Source of the DNA: Hermatobates lingyangjiaoensis
Lineage: Eukaryota > Arthropoda > Insecta > Hemiptera > Hermatobatidae
Assembly: GCA_026182355.1 (NCBI GenBank)
Contig: JAPFBL010000575.1
Coordinates: forward strand, 165,001-229,000
Length of the DNA: 64,000 nt
Direction: 5' to 3'
Shown: positions 22,632 through 32,601 of the stretch, piece by piece
Numbering within the stretch: the stretch's first letter is position 1
Layout: each line of letters opens with the position of its first letter
Notes under the pieces: generated by a model
Told to the model about the DNA's origin: nothing
Database searches by the model: none
Seen by the model: the letters and a program-made list of their open reading frames with translations, nothing else
Position numbers and translations under genes: made by a program

Positions 22632-24039
22632 CAAAAAAAGTTAATGTGGCTGGTACAGTCCATCTCATATGATGTAAGCTCAAAAAAAAAGAAAAAAAAG
22701 TTTCGCTTTTTAGCCATGCTAATAGAATTAAACTGTACAAAATAACTCGAGACTCTGAATTCTGGGAAAATCTATCCAACACTTTTAGTATTTACCAATA
22801 GTTTGAAAAAAATGTTTAAATCTTTCAAAGAATTAATAAATAGAAATTAGAATTGAACTTCATATCAAAATAATACAGTGTGTTCGGAAAGGTACTGTGC
22901 ACTCATAGTTTTAGCGAATTAATGTAACCTGAGAGAGATGGAACTCTGCTTCGTTGATGAAAAAGGTTATATTCAACACATTCAGTCGTATTCTCTTATA
23001 TAAAATAGCTCATTAATTGTGCAATCTGTTATAGTGTGGTATTTACTCATATTTTGGGAAAGTATTATGTCTCCACACAATAACAATGTTCTAGTGAGGT
23101 ATTAACTCATATTGGGGAAAGTGTTTTGGTCTCCACACAAAAACAATGTTATAGTGTGGTATTTACGCATATTGGGGAAATTATTCTGGTCTAGAAATTT
23201 GAAAATGCTAAACAACTTTTGGCGAAACGTCGGCATATAATCAGGAAATAACACTGGGTATTTTATGATCCTTTTGAGGTTTTCTTGTTACTAAATTTTT
23301 GTTTTCTGTTGGTTGGTATTTCCTTGGATGTCTTGCTCTTTATATGTCGTTAATAAATAGTTTTTTTTTTTTAGCCTTGAAAATGCCAAACAACTTTTGG
23401 CGAAACGTCGGCATATAATCAGTATTTTATATCTGTGATTTTGGAAAGTAATGTTAGTCCCATTGATGATACAGCCATTGCGAAAACCGGTCGAGCGACT
23501 TCACCAGCGATAGACGAGGTATGACGGTTAATAATGATATCTTATATAATCTGAAGTTGAATTTTTATGACAAAAATCCTCAAGAACCCCTTCTATTATA
23601 ATTTTATTTAATTTTCAATAATGTTGTATCTTTATTATAATCTTAAAGGAAGAGAATAGTGAATCCTATTGAATTCAGTATCTAAAGAAAAGGTCTAAAG
23701 GTTCTTTTCAAATGAAAAGAAAGGAACAGTCATTACGTTAAAGCCCGTATTTCAGTGATTTATTTCTTAGGGGAAGAATTCAAAGTGTTGAATGACAGAA
23801 ACTTTTGTTTTCTGGAAAATTACTTGTTAATAAAAAGGGAAAAATGAGGAAAAACGAGTAGCTAAAAAATAAATTTAAGAATTTTTAATTAAAAGCTAGT
23901 TGGAATTATCTCACTGGATGCCCTTTTAATATGTTTTAATTTAAAAATTGATTCTATGTTTGTAAATTTGATTTAGGTTAAGTTGCAGAGGTAGTTATAC
24001 GAGAGAACACACACAGGTTGAATATTGGCCATTTGTGAT

Positions 24040-24629
24040 ACCACACGATGAGGATTTAACATTGTAGGTGATAAACCTTGCCTAACTCAAATTTATTTAG
24101 AGTAGGGATCTTTAACGATATCCTGACATTGTATAGGCTCGGAGCCGACGGCTTAACAGCCTCTCCGAGGGACAACATGCTCAGATTTGTTAAACTCTTG
24201 CGTGAATAAAGAACATTTTACATTAGTAGTGATAAATCTTGCCTAACTCAAGTTTATTTAGAGTAGGGATCTTTAACGATATCATGATATTGTATAGGCT
24301 CGGAGCCGACGGCTTGACAGCCTCTCCGAGGGACAACATGCTCAGATTTGTTAAACTCTTGCGTGAATAAAGAACATTTTACATTAGTAGTGATAAATCT
24401 TGCCTAACTCAAGTTTATTTAGAGTAGGGATCTTTAACGATATCCTGACATTGTATGGGCTCGGAGCCGACGGCTTGACGGCCTCTCCGAGGGACAACAT
24501 GCTGAGATTTGTTAAAACTTTGCGTGAATAAAGAACATTTTACATTAGTACTGATAAATCTTACCTACTCAAGTTTATTTAGAGTAGGGATCTTTAACGA
24601 TATCATGATATTGTATGGGTTCGGAGCCG
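24040..24629 (-). repeat. SINE-body tandem array, ~3.6 units
   Basis: Same ~161-bp unit as 7605-9336. The fourth unit is cut after GGTTCGGAGCCG by the palindrome at 24630. Confidence 0.88.
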
Positions 24630-24800
24630 TTGTCAATCTTCAATCGCAACTAACTTTTAGTTTAGGAGGTTAGTTGCGATCGAAGATTGACAACGTCCGA
24701 AAACGCTCCAACGACTCCAAGATCATCTTACGTGGTACGACGGTTTGCCGTATTAATAATACGAGTATAAATCATACTTACCTCAGTGGTAATAATAATA
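24630..24800. mobile_element. Penelope tail with a 65-bp palindrome
   Basis: 24630-24694 is a palindrome (TTGTCAATCTTC... and complement, centre AACTTTTAGTTTAGGAGGTT). The tail continues with GTCCGAAAACGCTCCAACG, GGTACGACGG and the TACTTACCTCAGTGGT end. Matches 11160-11260. Confidence 0.75.
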
Positions 24801-24829
24801 TGCATGTACTTATTTAGGAGCTCTCCATA

Positions 24830-25245
24830 ATATATTTACTGTAGTATATGAAGGAGGTATTTGAATTCAGGTACCTAATTAGAATATTATAGATCCATAA
24901 TGTACAACATATCATATGTTATTAGGCAGTTATTTGAATTCAGGTACTTATTTGGGTTATTATGTTCTCCATAGTATATTTATTATAGGATATAATATGA
25001 TGAATCTCTTTGAATTCAGGTACCTAATTAGGTTATTTGCCCTCCATAATACATTTATTACAAGATATGAAAAAAGTTTTTGAATTCAGGTACATCTTTC
25101 ATTATTTTGCCTCCAAGATTTACATATTATATATTAGGAAGTTATTTGAATTCAGGTACTTATATTTGTTATTGGCTCTCCATAATATATTTATAATAGG
25201 ATATGACGAATCTATTTGAATTCAGGTACCTAATTAAATTATTCC
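24830..25245. repeat. Diverged ~60-80-bp satellite monomers
   Basis: Repeated TTTGAATTCAGGTAC(C/T)T boxes at about 24858, 24933, 25008, 25079, 25146 and 25215, with AT-rich spacers containing CTCCATAATA. This is the same sub-repeat as inside the 282-bp satellite, but diverged and without the ~125-bp TTGACCTTACCC half. Confidence 0.85.
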
Positions 25246-25509
25246 TCTTCCGTTATATATCTATTATATGTTTTTTTAGAAATTGTTCCATTCTATCTCC
25301 TTCATTCTCTAGTTTATCAGCACGCTTTTATTTCTGGCTAAAAATCTACCAACCTTTGGACTTTTTTTTTTTTTTTATAGTTTTCATAAACTGCCTATTC
25401 CTGTTAGTGTGTGTGTGTGTGTGTGGGGTGGGGGGGGTTATAAGAATGTGGATGACTGTGGAGTTAACTTGTCATACTGTTTATTGATGCGCAAGTATTG
25501 TTTCAAGCA
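25246..25509. other. Nothing recognised except GT and G runs
   Basis: A (GT)n/G-rich run at about 25410-25438; otherwise no supported feature. Confidence 0.5.
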
Positions 25510-25748
25510 TAACTCCTTCCACATACGTATTTATCTCTCAATGATCAAACCACAATATGCAATTTTTTTTAATATTGTGGTTTGATCATTGATTGTTATT
25601 TCACGTGTTTATGTGAAATCTATATATATAGTTGGGTTTTTGACTCTGACGAAGACCGCTTGTTACGGTTGAAAGATCTTAGTCTTGTTTTCCCATTTTC
25701 TTATTGTGGTTTGATCATTGATTGTTATTTCACGTGTTTATGTGAAAT

Positions 25749-25787
<39 letters not shown>

Positions 25788-25790
25788 CGG
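25510..25790 (+). mobile_element. Family-A tails, one collapsed inverted pair and one complete
   Basis: 25538-25594 is a small palindrome of the TCAATGATCAAACCACAAT end. 25630-25750 is a complete plus-strand tail with its motif at 25646-25675. The TTTCACGTGTTTATGTGAAA subterminal hairpin then leads to (TA)n at 25756-25785. Confidence 0.85.
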
Positions 25791-26088
25791 AAACTGAGTG
25801 ATATGAAATAATTTCTGAAACATATATATATAGTGATCTTTTAAACAATCGATATTTATTATTGCATTTTTAAAAAAAAGTCGATATATTGTGAAACATC
25901 GATAACTGAACATTTGCATAACGAGTGGTTCAGATAAAGAGAGAGGGAGTGAGTGAGACTGAGAGAGAGAGTGAGAGAAGGAGAAAGAAAAAAAAGAAGA
26001 TTGACTCGCTTAACGAGCGCCGTGTTGTTGATGGAGAGGGGAAATGCGAGGTCGGTCCCCTTGTGGGGCCCATTCGTGACTCACTATC
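25791..26088. other. Nothing recognised; GA-rich patch
   Basis: GAGAGAGGGAGTGAGTGAG-type purine stretch at 25938-26000. No supported gene or terminus. Confidence 0.45.
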
Positions 26089-26421
26089 TCACCAGTGTTG
26101 CCAGATTGGTTATTACAAAAGAATAAAATTATTCTTATTTTGCTATTCATTGTTGTTGTTGTTTCTTTTTGAATCTATTTATATGAATCATGTTACGATA
26201 TTTTTTTTTTTAAAAATTAAATATTTCGTTATTTTTTTTTAAAATATTTATTTTCTTTTTTTTTATGTCGATTTCTTATCAAGAATGCGTGTCATTATAG
26301 TTGGGGTGGGGGGCAGGGAGTCAAATGAAACCAAAGTCTAATTGTTGAGTTTTCATGTAGGTCATATTTCAATGCTTTTGATTATTCCAGCTATTCGACC
26401 TGATGTATATTTGGCAACACT
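26089..26421. mobile_element. Candidate MITE with CAGTGTTGCCA inverted ends
   Basis: CAGTGTTGCCA at 26089 and its exact complement ending at 26421, 333 bp apart. No convincing target duplication (TATCTCAC against CTATCATC), so the call is tentative. If real, it sits 145 bp upstream of the Tigger-derived ATG. Confidence 0.4.
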
Positions 26422-26566
26422 GCTATCATCGGGCGGCTTCCTTCACCACTAGCCAGTCTGTGTTTAGCGCTTGTTCCATCAACAACCGTGTGTGCCGTCT
26501 TCAACAAACAAATTATAACGCACTTTTTCCTTTCCACGTATTTTTTTTTGCGTATATTTTTTTAGA

Positions 26567-27820
26567 ATGTCTTCCAAGAAAAAGTCTCAAGAAAAAACCG
26601 ATAAAAGAAGAAATATTACAGTCGAATTAAAACGTGAAATAATACAAAAACGCGAACAAGGTGTTAGCGTTGCTAATTTATCACGTATTTATAATAGAAC
26701 AACATCAACTATTTGCACCATTCTAAAGAATAAAGAGAAAATAAAAATGATCGATACTTCTAAAGGAGTTACAAGGATTTCTACTCAACGTCTTCCTCTT
26801 TTAGACGATGTAGAAAAATTACTTCTTTTATGGATAAAAGAAAAGCAAATTCAAGGTGAGGTTATTAATGAAAACATGATTTGTGAAAAAGCCAGATTTA
26901 TGTACACTGATCTTGTTAAAGATAAACCAGGAGCTGCAAGTCATGACGATGTATTTAAAGCCAGTCATGGTTGGTTTGAAAAATTTAAAAGAAGAACCGG
27001 TTTTAATACTGTTTTAAAAAGTTCTGAACCTGTAAATAATGAGACAAAAACTGGAAATTTTATGTGTGATTTCACAGTTGAACTATTTCCGCATGATACT
27101 ACGGAAGAGTTATCTGTTGATGGTGATATTATAAGAGCTTCATCAGAGCAGCAACCTTCTAGTAAAATACGTGAAATGTTGAAATCCTGGGAATCTGTTT
27201 CTTCATTTATTGAAAAATATCATCCTAATAAAACAATCGCTAAAAGTGCAACGAATTTCTTTAATGATTACGCTGTTTCTCATTTTCGTGAAATTTTAAT
27301 TAATCGAATAAAAAAAAGATCTTTAAATAGTTTATTGTTGGAAAGGAATTCAAAAGAAAGTTCTTTTAAAAGATTAAAAGCGAGTGATTTTGTTGAAACT
27401 ATTCTTGAAGGAAGTGAAGAAGAGTCGTCTTTTTTAAAGAATTCAAAAGGAATTAGCAAAACTTTAAGAGTTTCGAACAGATCTGATTCAAGTGATTTCG
27501 TTGAAAATGTTCTAGAAGGAAATGAACAAGAATCTCTTTCAAAAAAATCAGGTAGTTCAAGTGGTTTTAAAAGGCTAAAAGCCAGTGAATTAGTAGAAAA
27601 TGAAGAAGAGCTACTCTCTAAAAATTCAGGTAGTTCAAGTGGCTATAAAAGACTAAAAGCGAGTAAGTTAGTTGAAACTGTTTTAAGAGCTAGTGAAGAA
27701 GACAATCCATTGAAGAATTCTAAAGATGGTGCTAATACTGCCAGTGCTTATATAAAATTCAAACCCAGTGAGTTAGTTGAAATTGTAATGCCAGTGAGCG
27801 ATGAAGATTCATCTTCATAG
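26567..27820 (+). CDS. Tigger/pogo-derived DNA-binding protein lacking the DDE domain (417 aa)
   Basis: The only long intact frame in the window. The ATG has A at -3 and follows a T-rich tract ending in AG, so it could also be an exon start. Residues 17-57 (TVELKREIIQKREQGVS, NLSRIYNRTTSTICTIL) form the psq/CENP-B N-terminal helix-turn-helix. Residues 76-146 (LPLLDDVEKLLLLWIKEKQ to FEKFKRRTGF) form the Tc5/CENP-B-type second DNA-binding domain. Residues ~207-258 (WESVSSFIEKYHPNKTIA, FFNDYAVSHFREIL) match the C-terminal tail of Tigger transposases. The ~200-residue DDE nuclease core that normally lies between residues ~155 and ~200 is missing without breaking the frame. Residues 266-417 are imperfect repeats of (F/Y)KRLKASELVE plus an acidic Ser-rich stretch, ending SDEDSSS. 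Expected role: nuclear DNA binding, without transposition. It could be a domesticated gene, or simply a young internally deleted element copy. Terminal inverted repeats were not identified. Confidence 0.8.
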   Translation: MSSKKKSQEKTDKRRNITVELKREIIQKREQGVSVANLSRIYNRTTSTICTILKNKEKIKMIDTSKGVTRISTQRLPLLDDVEKLLLLWIKEKQIQGEVINENMICEKARFMYTDLVKDKPGAASHDDVFKASHGWFEKFKRRTGFNTVLKSSEPVNNETKTGNFMCDFTVELFPHDTTEELSVDGDIIRASSEQQPSSKIREMLKSWESVSSFIEKYHPNKTIAKSATNFFNDYAVSHFREILINRIKKRSLNSLLLERNSKESSFKRLKASDFVETILEGSEEESSFLKNSKGISKTLRVSNRSDSSDFVENVLEGNEQESLSKKSGSSSGFKRLKASELVENEEELLSKNSGSSSGYKRLKASKLVETVLRASEEDNPLKNSKDGANTASAYIKFKPSELVEIVMPVSDEDSSS

Positions 27821-28800
27821 CTACTATACTTTTTTTCATTGCAACTGTACAACCTAATGAGTTAGCTGGAAATTTTATAGAAGTGAGAGATGAAGATTCT
27901 TCTTCATAGCTACTATATTAACCAGTGAGTTAGCTGAAAGTGTTATAGAATGAGTGGATGAAGATTCTTATTCATAGCTACTATATTACCCAGAGGGTTA
28001 GCTGCAAGTGTTTTGGCAGTGAGCGCTGAAGATTCTTCTTCATAGCTACTATATTGCCCAGTGAGTTAGCTGAAAGTGTTTTGGCAGTGAGCTATGAAAT
28101 TCTTCTTCATATTGCTACTATATTGCCCAGTGAGTTAGCTGAAAGTGTTATAGCAGTGAGCTATGAAATTCTCTTCATATTGCTACTATATTGCCCAGTG
28201 AGTTAGCTGAAAGTGTTTTGACAGTGAGCTATGAAATTCTTCATATTGCTACTATATTGCCCAGTGAGTTAGCTGAAAGTGTTATAGCAGTGAGCTATGA
28301 AATTCTCTTCATATTGCTACTATATTGCCCAGTGAGTTAGCTGAAAGTGTTATAGAATGAGTGGATGAAGATTCTTCTTCATAGCTACTATATTACCCTG
28401 TGAGTTAGCTGAAAGTGTTCTACTAGTGAGCAATGAAGATTCTTCCTCATAGCTACTATATTACCCTGTGAGTTAGCTAAAAGTGTTATAGAATGAGTGG
28501 ATGAAGATTCTTCTTCATAGCTACTATATTACCCAGTGAGTTAGCTGAAAGTGTTCTACTAGTGAGCAATGAAGATTCTTCCTCATAGCTACTATATTAC
28601 CCTGTGAGTTAGCTGAAAGTGTTCTACTAGTGAGCAATGAAGATTCTTCCTCATAGCTACTATATTACCCTGTGAGTTAGCTGAAAGTGTTCTACTAGTG
28701 AGCAATGAAGATTCTTCTTCATAGCTACTATATTACCCAGTGAGTTAGCTGAAAGTGTTATAGCAGTGAGCGCTTAAGATTCTTCTTCATAGCTACTATA
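27766..28800 (+). repeat. 68-bp minisatellite grown from the gene's last codons and stop
   Basis: About 14 copies follow the coding one. Consensus copies read PSELAESVIAVSDEDSSS, then TAG, then CTACTATATTAC. Many copies keep the same frame and the TAG. Some have TTCATATTGCTAC in place of TTCATAGCTAC, or frame-changing indels. Variants (CTACTAGTGAGCAATG, GAATGAGTGGATG) alternate in blocks. The array ends near CTACTCTACC at 28800. Confidence 0.93.
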
Positions 28801-28904
28801 CTACTCTACCTTCATCTAGCCAGGAGTACTTAATTTCTTAGTAAGTTGTATCACCATTCATTTAAATACCTAAATTATATTTATTAACAAATTAACTGAG
28901 TCAG

Positions 28905-28995
28905 TTGAGTTTTTGACTCTGACGAAGACCGCTTGTTACGGTTGAAAGATCTTAGTCTTGTTTTCCCATTTCTTACTATGGTTTGATAATTTATA
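28905..28995 (+). mobile_element. Family-A tail
   Basis: GTTTTTGACTCTGACG, with the motif at 28919-28948, ending at GGTTTGATAATTTA and then (TA)n. Confidence 0.8.
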
Positions 28996-29009
28996 TATAT
29001 ATATATATC

Positions 29010-29765
29010 CTATGTTTTGTTATTGAGGGCTAGGTCAAATAAAAGAAAATAAACTCCTTCCTAGGCCGACGTTTCGATGTATTTGTACATCATCTTCAGG
29101 GCTAAAATTAGAATAAGAACTATAAAGAACATTTACCAAAACAATTTACAACTCACATAGAGAACTAACAAAAATTTTTTTAAGACCAACAGATACATAC
29201 AAAAGGTTATTTTATAATCAGAGTCATCTATTTCAAAGTATTAGACAAAAGGAAATTAGTTTTACTTTGGAAAGTGTGCTAATGGTTATTTAAGTTACAT
29301 GAGAATTAATTGGTTATAGGTACGAAAAACACTACTTGTTATATTCATCTATCATTTCAACAAAACAGGGTGGGTGAACATATGAAGGTTACATAAAGAA
29401 AGGTTAGTTTATGACTAAAGGTTATCATCCATGTTACAATGATTTACTATTGTTATTATGACTGGTGATGGGAAAGAATGTTTGTATAAATATGGCTAAA
29501 CTTTTCAATATCAGACCTCGAATTACCAGTGTTAGGAGTTTTCTGTATGTGTATCATTTATTTTATTATTCTTTTCCCAGGTCCTGCTTCCATGTCAATG
29601 ATTTTGGAATTTGTAAGGTCAAAAGTGTTATTTAAAGAGAGGGCATGTTTTGCTAAGGCACATGTAATATTCTTTTTCTTAATATCCGTTTTGTGTTGTG
29701 CCAATCTATTTCCTAAGTACTGACTAGTTTGTCCTATATATGTATGTCATGTTGCAATTTGTGCA

Positions 29766-29766
<1 letters not shown>
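29010..29766 (-). mobile_element. Penelope-like element 3' part (GATGTA family)
   Basis: On the minus strand, a GIY-YIG remnant (29766-29470) is followed by the 3' region, then CTGAAGAT, stem GATGTA/TACATC and GAAACGTCGGCC (about 29100-29070), and the GACCTAGCCCTCAATAAC end. This links the motif directly to a Penelope coding region. Confidence 0.8.
29470..29766 (-). pseudogene. GIY-YIG endonuclease remnant, frameshifted by TA expansion
   Basis: The minus strand reads YCTNCNMTYI, then an extra TATA, then GQTSQYLGNRLAQHKTDIK, ITCALAKHALSLNNT and IIDMEAG. This is the Penelope-type GIY-YIG nuclease with the YIG box split by a 4-bp TA insertion. It is truncated upstream at (TA)n (29767) and the end has decayed. 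Confidence 0.78.

Positions 29767-29806
<40 letters not shown>
29767..29806. repeat. (TA)n microsatellite
   Basis: Separates two divergently oriented GIY-YIG fragments. Confidence 0.92.
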
Positions 29807-29807
<1 letters not shown>

Positions 29808-29808
<1 letters not shown>

Positions 29809-30125
29809 CCCTTTCACACTTCACTCCATCTTCCCACAACCAGTCCTTCCCTGTTGCTAAGGACTGCTCATGTACATCCAAAAATTGTGTTTACAAATTG
29901 GACTGTACTCGTTGTGATGCGTTCTACGTAGGACTGTCCTCTAACAAGCTCAGCCTCCGTATGAACGGTCATAGAGCATCCGTTAACAACAACTCCAATT
30001 TACCTGTCGCCATACACGCCAAATCCCACGGTCTGTCTTTTAACGACTGCTTCAGTGTGCAGATTCTGCGTCAGATTCCCCCTGGTGATAATAACGTGAC
30101 CCTTAGAGCCTCTAGTCCTCAATAA
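29808..30125 (+). pseudogene. Penelope-like GIY-YIG fragment, truncated at both ends
   Basis: Open from the edge of (TA)n to a stop acquired at the junction at ~30116. DCSCTSKNCVYKLDCTRC, FYVGLSSNKLSLRMNGHR and FSVQILRQIP closely match 720-1136. The terminal Glu-containing helix is replaced: ...VTLRASS runs into TCCTCAATAACAAAACAT, which is the end of the GATGTA-family tail. This is a chimeric junction. Confidence 0.82.
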
Positions 30126-30449
30126 CAAAACATAAAATAGAATAGAAGAGGTCAATAACAATTTTTGGAGTATATATGTATATATATTGTTCCCATTTGT
30201 TCCCACAAACAAATTTGTTCTCTTATTTTAATACATTTTGCTTGTCCTTTAATAATCTTTTATCCTTCATTTACTTTAATATTCTTAATCTATTTATTCT
30301 CTATTAGTCTAGTTATAGCGTTGACCTTTCAACTCTTTTATTCTAACCACTTGTTTCTTGTTGTTTTTGACCTTTGACCTTTTCTTTATATTAACCTGTA
30401 CTATCCTTTTAATCTATTTATAGCAATGACTAAGCATGAGTCATCGATT
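30126..30449 (+). other. Penelope 5' region or unique sequence
   Basis: T-rich sequence between a chimeric GIY-YIG end and the N-terminal fragment. It may be the 5' part of the terminal repeat. No motif supported. Confidence 0.4.
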
Positions 30450-30612
30450 TTAATTTAACATGTCACTTGGCCAACTCCTTTTCCAGTTGAACCCTGTTAG
30501 CAGGAAGTTAGTTCGTAAGATCGAATCTCTCAGTGTTAAGATCGTGAATGCCGAGACTGTGGTTGATTTTAATGATACCTGTTTGATAAAGGATCTTCTG
30601 CCTATTTATACC
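30450..30612 (+). pseudogene. Penelope-like ORF N-terminal fragment
   Basis: Open frame reading NPVSRKLVRKIESLSVK, VVDFNDTCLIKD and LLPIYTNI. It aligns by eye with FRKLEKLCKKQIQ...LLPTFTNI at 40600-40740 (minus) and with the fragments at 41980 and 42745. These are the N-terminal residues found in Penelope terminal repeats. The frame stops within TATACCAATATAT, where a family-A palindrome begins. Confidence 0.72.
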
Positions 30613-30619
30613 AATATAT

Positions 30620-30820
30620 CAATGATGAAACCACAATAAGAATGGGAAAACAAGACTAAGATCTTTCAACCGTAACAAGCGGTCTTCGTCAGAGTCAAAA
30701 ACCCAACTGACTCTGTTGGGTTGGAACCTCAGTTGGGTTTTTGACTCTGACGAAGACGGCTTGTTACGGTTGAAAGATCTTAGTCTTGTTTTCCCATTTC
30801 TTATTGTGGTTTGATCATTG
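30620..30820. repeat. Family-A tail palindrome
   Basis: Arms ~90 bp around GTTGGGTTGGAACCTC. One motif stem is altered (GACGG). The right arm continues to ATTTCACGTGTTTATG and TATACCAATATATA. Confidence 0.88.
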
Positions 30821-30849
30821 ATTGTTATTTCACGTGTTTATGTGTAAGC

Positions 30850-31058
30850 TTTTTATACCAATATATATATATATATATTGATTGTATATCTTATATATTA
30901 TATAAGAACTGACCGAGTCCTGATTATTTATCAATATGTACATATTTAAGTATAAGCTATATTTATATACGAGTATTTCTATTTACTTAATAAACGGATA
31001 GACGATCTAGACTGGAGACACATTATATATTTATTGTGATATAAATATATGTTTATTT

Positions 31059-31120
<62 letters not shown>

Positions 31121-31240
31121 GATCTAGACACAATACGAGTATATTTATGTTTGTATATTTCATCAAAGGCATCTTGGATCCTCAACAGGTCCCATCAAAA
31201 CTGGATTATTTATTTCTGTATGAATCACTAGACATGAGTT
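30850..31240. other. TA-rich stretch with tail scraps
   Basis: A fragment AAGAACTGACCGAGTCC at ~30905, and (TA)n at 31061-31120. Otherwise nothing. Confidence 0.55.
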
Positions 31241-31250
31241 ACTTTAAAGC

Positions 31251-31898
31251 CAGAGATTCCCAAAGCGGGTTCCGGGGAATCCAGAGGTTCCTTAACGGAG
31301 TGTCTGGGGTTCCGTAAAAAACATTTAGAGAAAAAAAAATTATTGGGTATGGATTTATTGTGTGTTTCTTATACACATAAGTAGAAGTGGCCAAAATTTT
31401 ATTCATATTTAGGAAGAATCACTAGTCAGTTTTTGGAGCTATCTAGATTCCCGAATTTCTTTCTATTGCAAAAATAGCACTTCACACATTGCTACCACTT
31501 CCCACTACCTACTTATGAAAAACCGGATTTTCTTGCCATAAAAACTAAATACCGAAGTAGACTTCATGCTCGGTCTGACTTGAGAATCAAACTTCCAACT
31601 ATAAAACCAAAAATGATTACAAAATAAACTATGTGTTAAAGTTGCTCATAATTCTGTTTCATGTGTTATGTACTTGTGGAATAGATGAAAATTAAAATCT
31701 TTTAGTTTTGAATTTTTCTTCAAAAAATACGCATTTCAGTAATAATACTTTTTAATTGTTTTCAAACAATAATACTATTTATAAAAGCATATGAAAATAG
31801 TGATATTATGATTGTAAAAAATTTTTAGAATCTGGGGTTCCTGGGAAAGTTACTGAAGCAAAAAGGGTTCCGCGTCGAAAAAAGTTTAAAAAACAGTG
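31251..31898. mobile_element. hAT-type MITE with 8-bp target duplication
   Basis: Ends CAGAGATTCCCAAAG and, inverted, CACTGTTTTTTAAAC, with TTCCG-rich subterminal sequence on both sides. CTTTAAAG flanks it at 31242-31249 (one extra C before the element) and at 31899-31906. No transposase remnant. Confidence 0.75.
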
Positions 31899-31906
31899 CT
31901 TTAAAG

Positions 31907-32520
31907 TAGAAGGTATATTATATGTGAGTGGTTGTTATATTACTAAAGTCTGAGGGTCTATGTTTAGAGGAAATCAGATTTTGTGAGAATTCTTTGTATG
32001 TGCCGTAAGGCTATAAGAAAAAGGGATGAGTCAGCCCTTCAGGCGATATGACACGTCATGCATGAAGATATATATCACTCCAACATTACAATGACCAGCA
32101 AATATCATACAATACATGAAAGTCACTAACCGCCATCTTATACTATGCAAAGGACCAATATTTTTATAATTAGAACTCAATATTCATTATTACATCAATT
32201 ATTAATTATTGTATCTATATATTATACTAATTATTGAAACATTATATAATATTAGAAATACAATACAAATAATATATAAAACTAAAAGAAAGAAATAACT
32301 TGCACTTTATTAAACAGACTACGTTGTTTTTCAAATTATTATTTATTTCTAGAGCATAAATTAATAATAATTAAACTGAATTTCTTTTTTTTTAATTTTT
32401 CTTTTATGTGTTATTCTTCAGTATAAATACAACATTTTATATAAACACATGAAATAACAATCAATCAAGGGTAAAAATGCTTTTTTTCTCTCATTTCATA
32501 TTGCCGTTAGATCATTGGTT
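31907..32520. other. AT-rich, nothing recognised
   Basis: No supported feature; a trace of a tail (CACATGAAATAACAATCAATC) near 32445. Confidence 0.5.
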
Positions 32521-32523
32521 CTG

Positions 32524-32537
32524 TATATATATATATA

Positions 32538-32568
<31 letters not shown>
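32524..32568. repeat. (TA)n microsatellite
   Basis: Outer flank of the palindrome at 32602. Confidence 0.88.
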
Positions 32569-32569
<1 letters not shown>

Positions 32570-32601
32570 CACAAAATTGTCACAATAACACGTGATATAA
32601 A

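Larger units (their letters stand above)
20264..24629 (+). repeat. Segmental duplication, copy 2
   Basis: Starts at a CCTAGATTTTTTTATTTAGG junction where the satellite unit's CAGGTACCTA meets the palindrome-loop sequence of 3922. It ends within the fourth SINE-body unit, where a new Penelope palindrome begins at 24630. It includes only the right arm of the 3756-4120 palindrome. No change in gene content relative to copy 1. Confidence 0.92.

Noticed and set aside
26089..26421. Firm assignment of the CAGTGTTGCCA pair to a transposon superfamily
   Set aside because: No target duplication and only 11 bp of inverted ends; kept as a tentative MITE.
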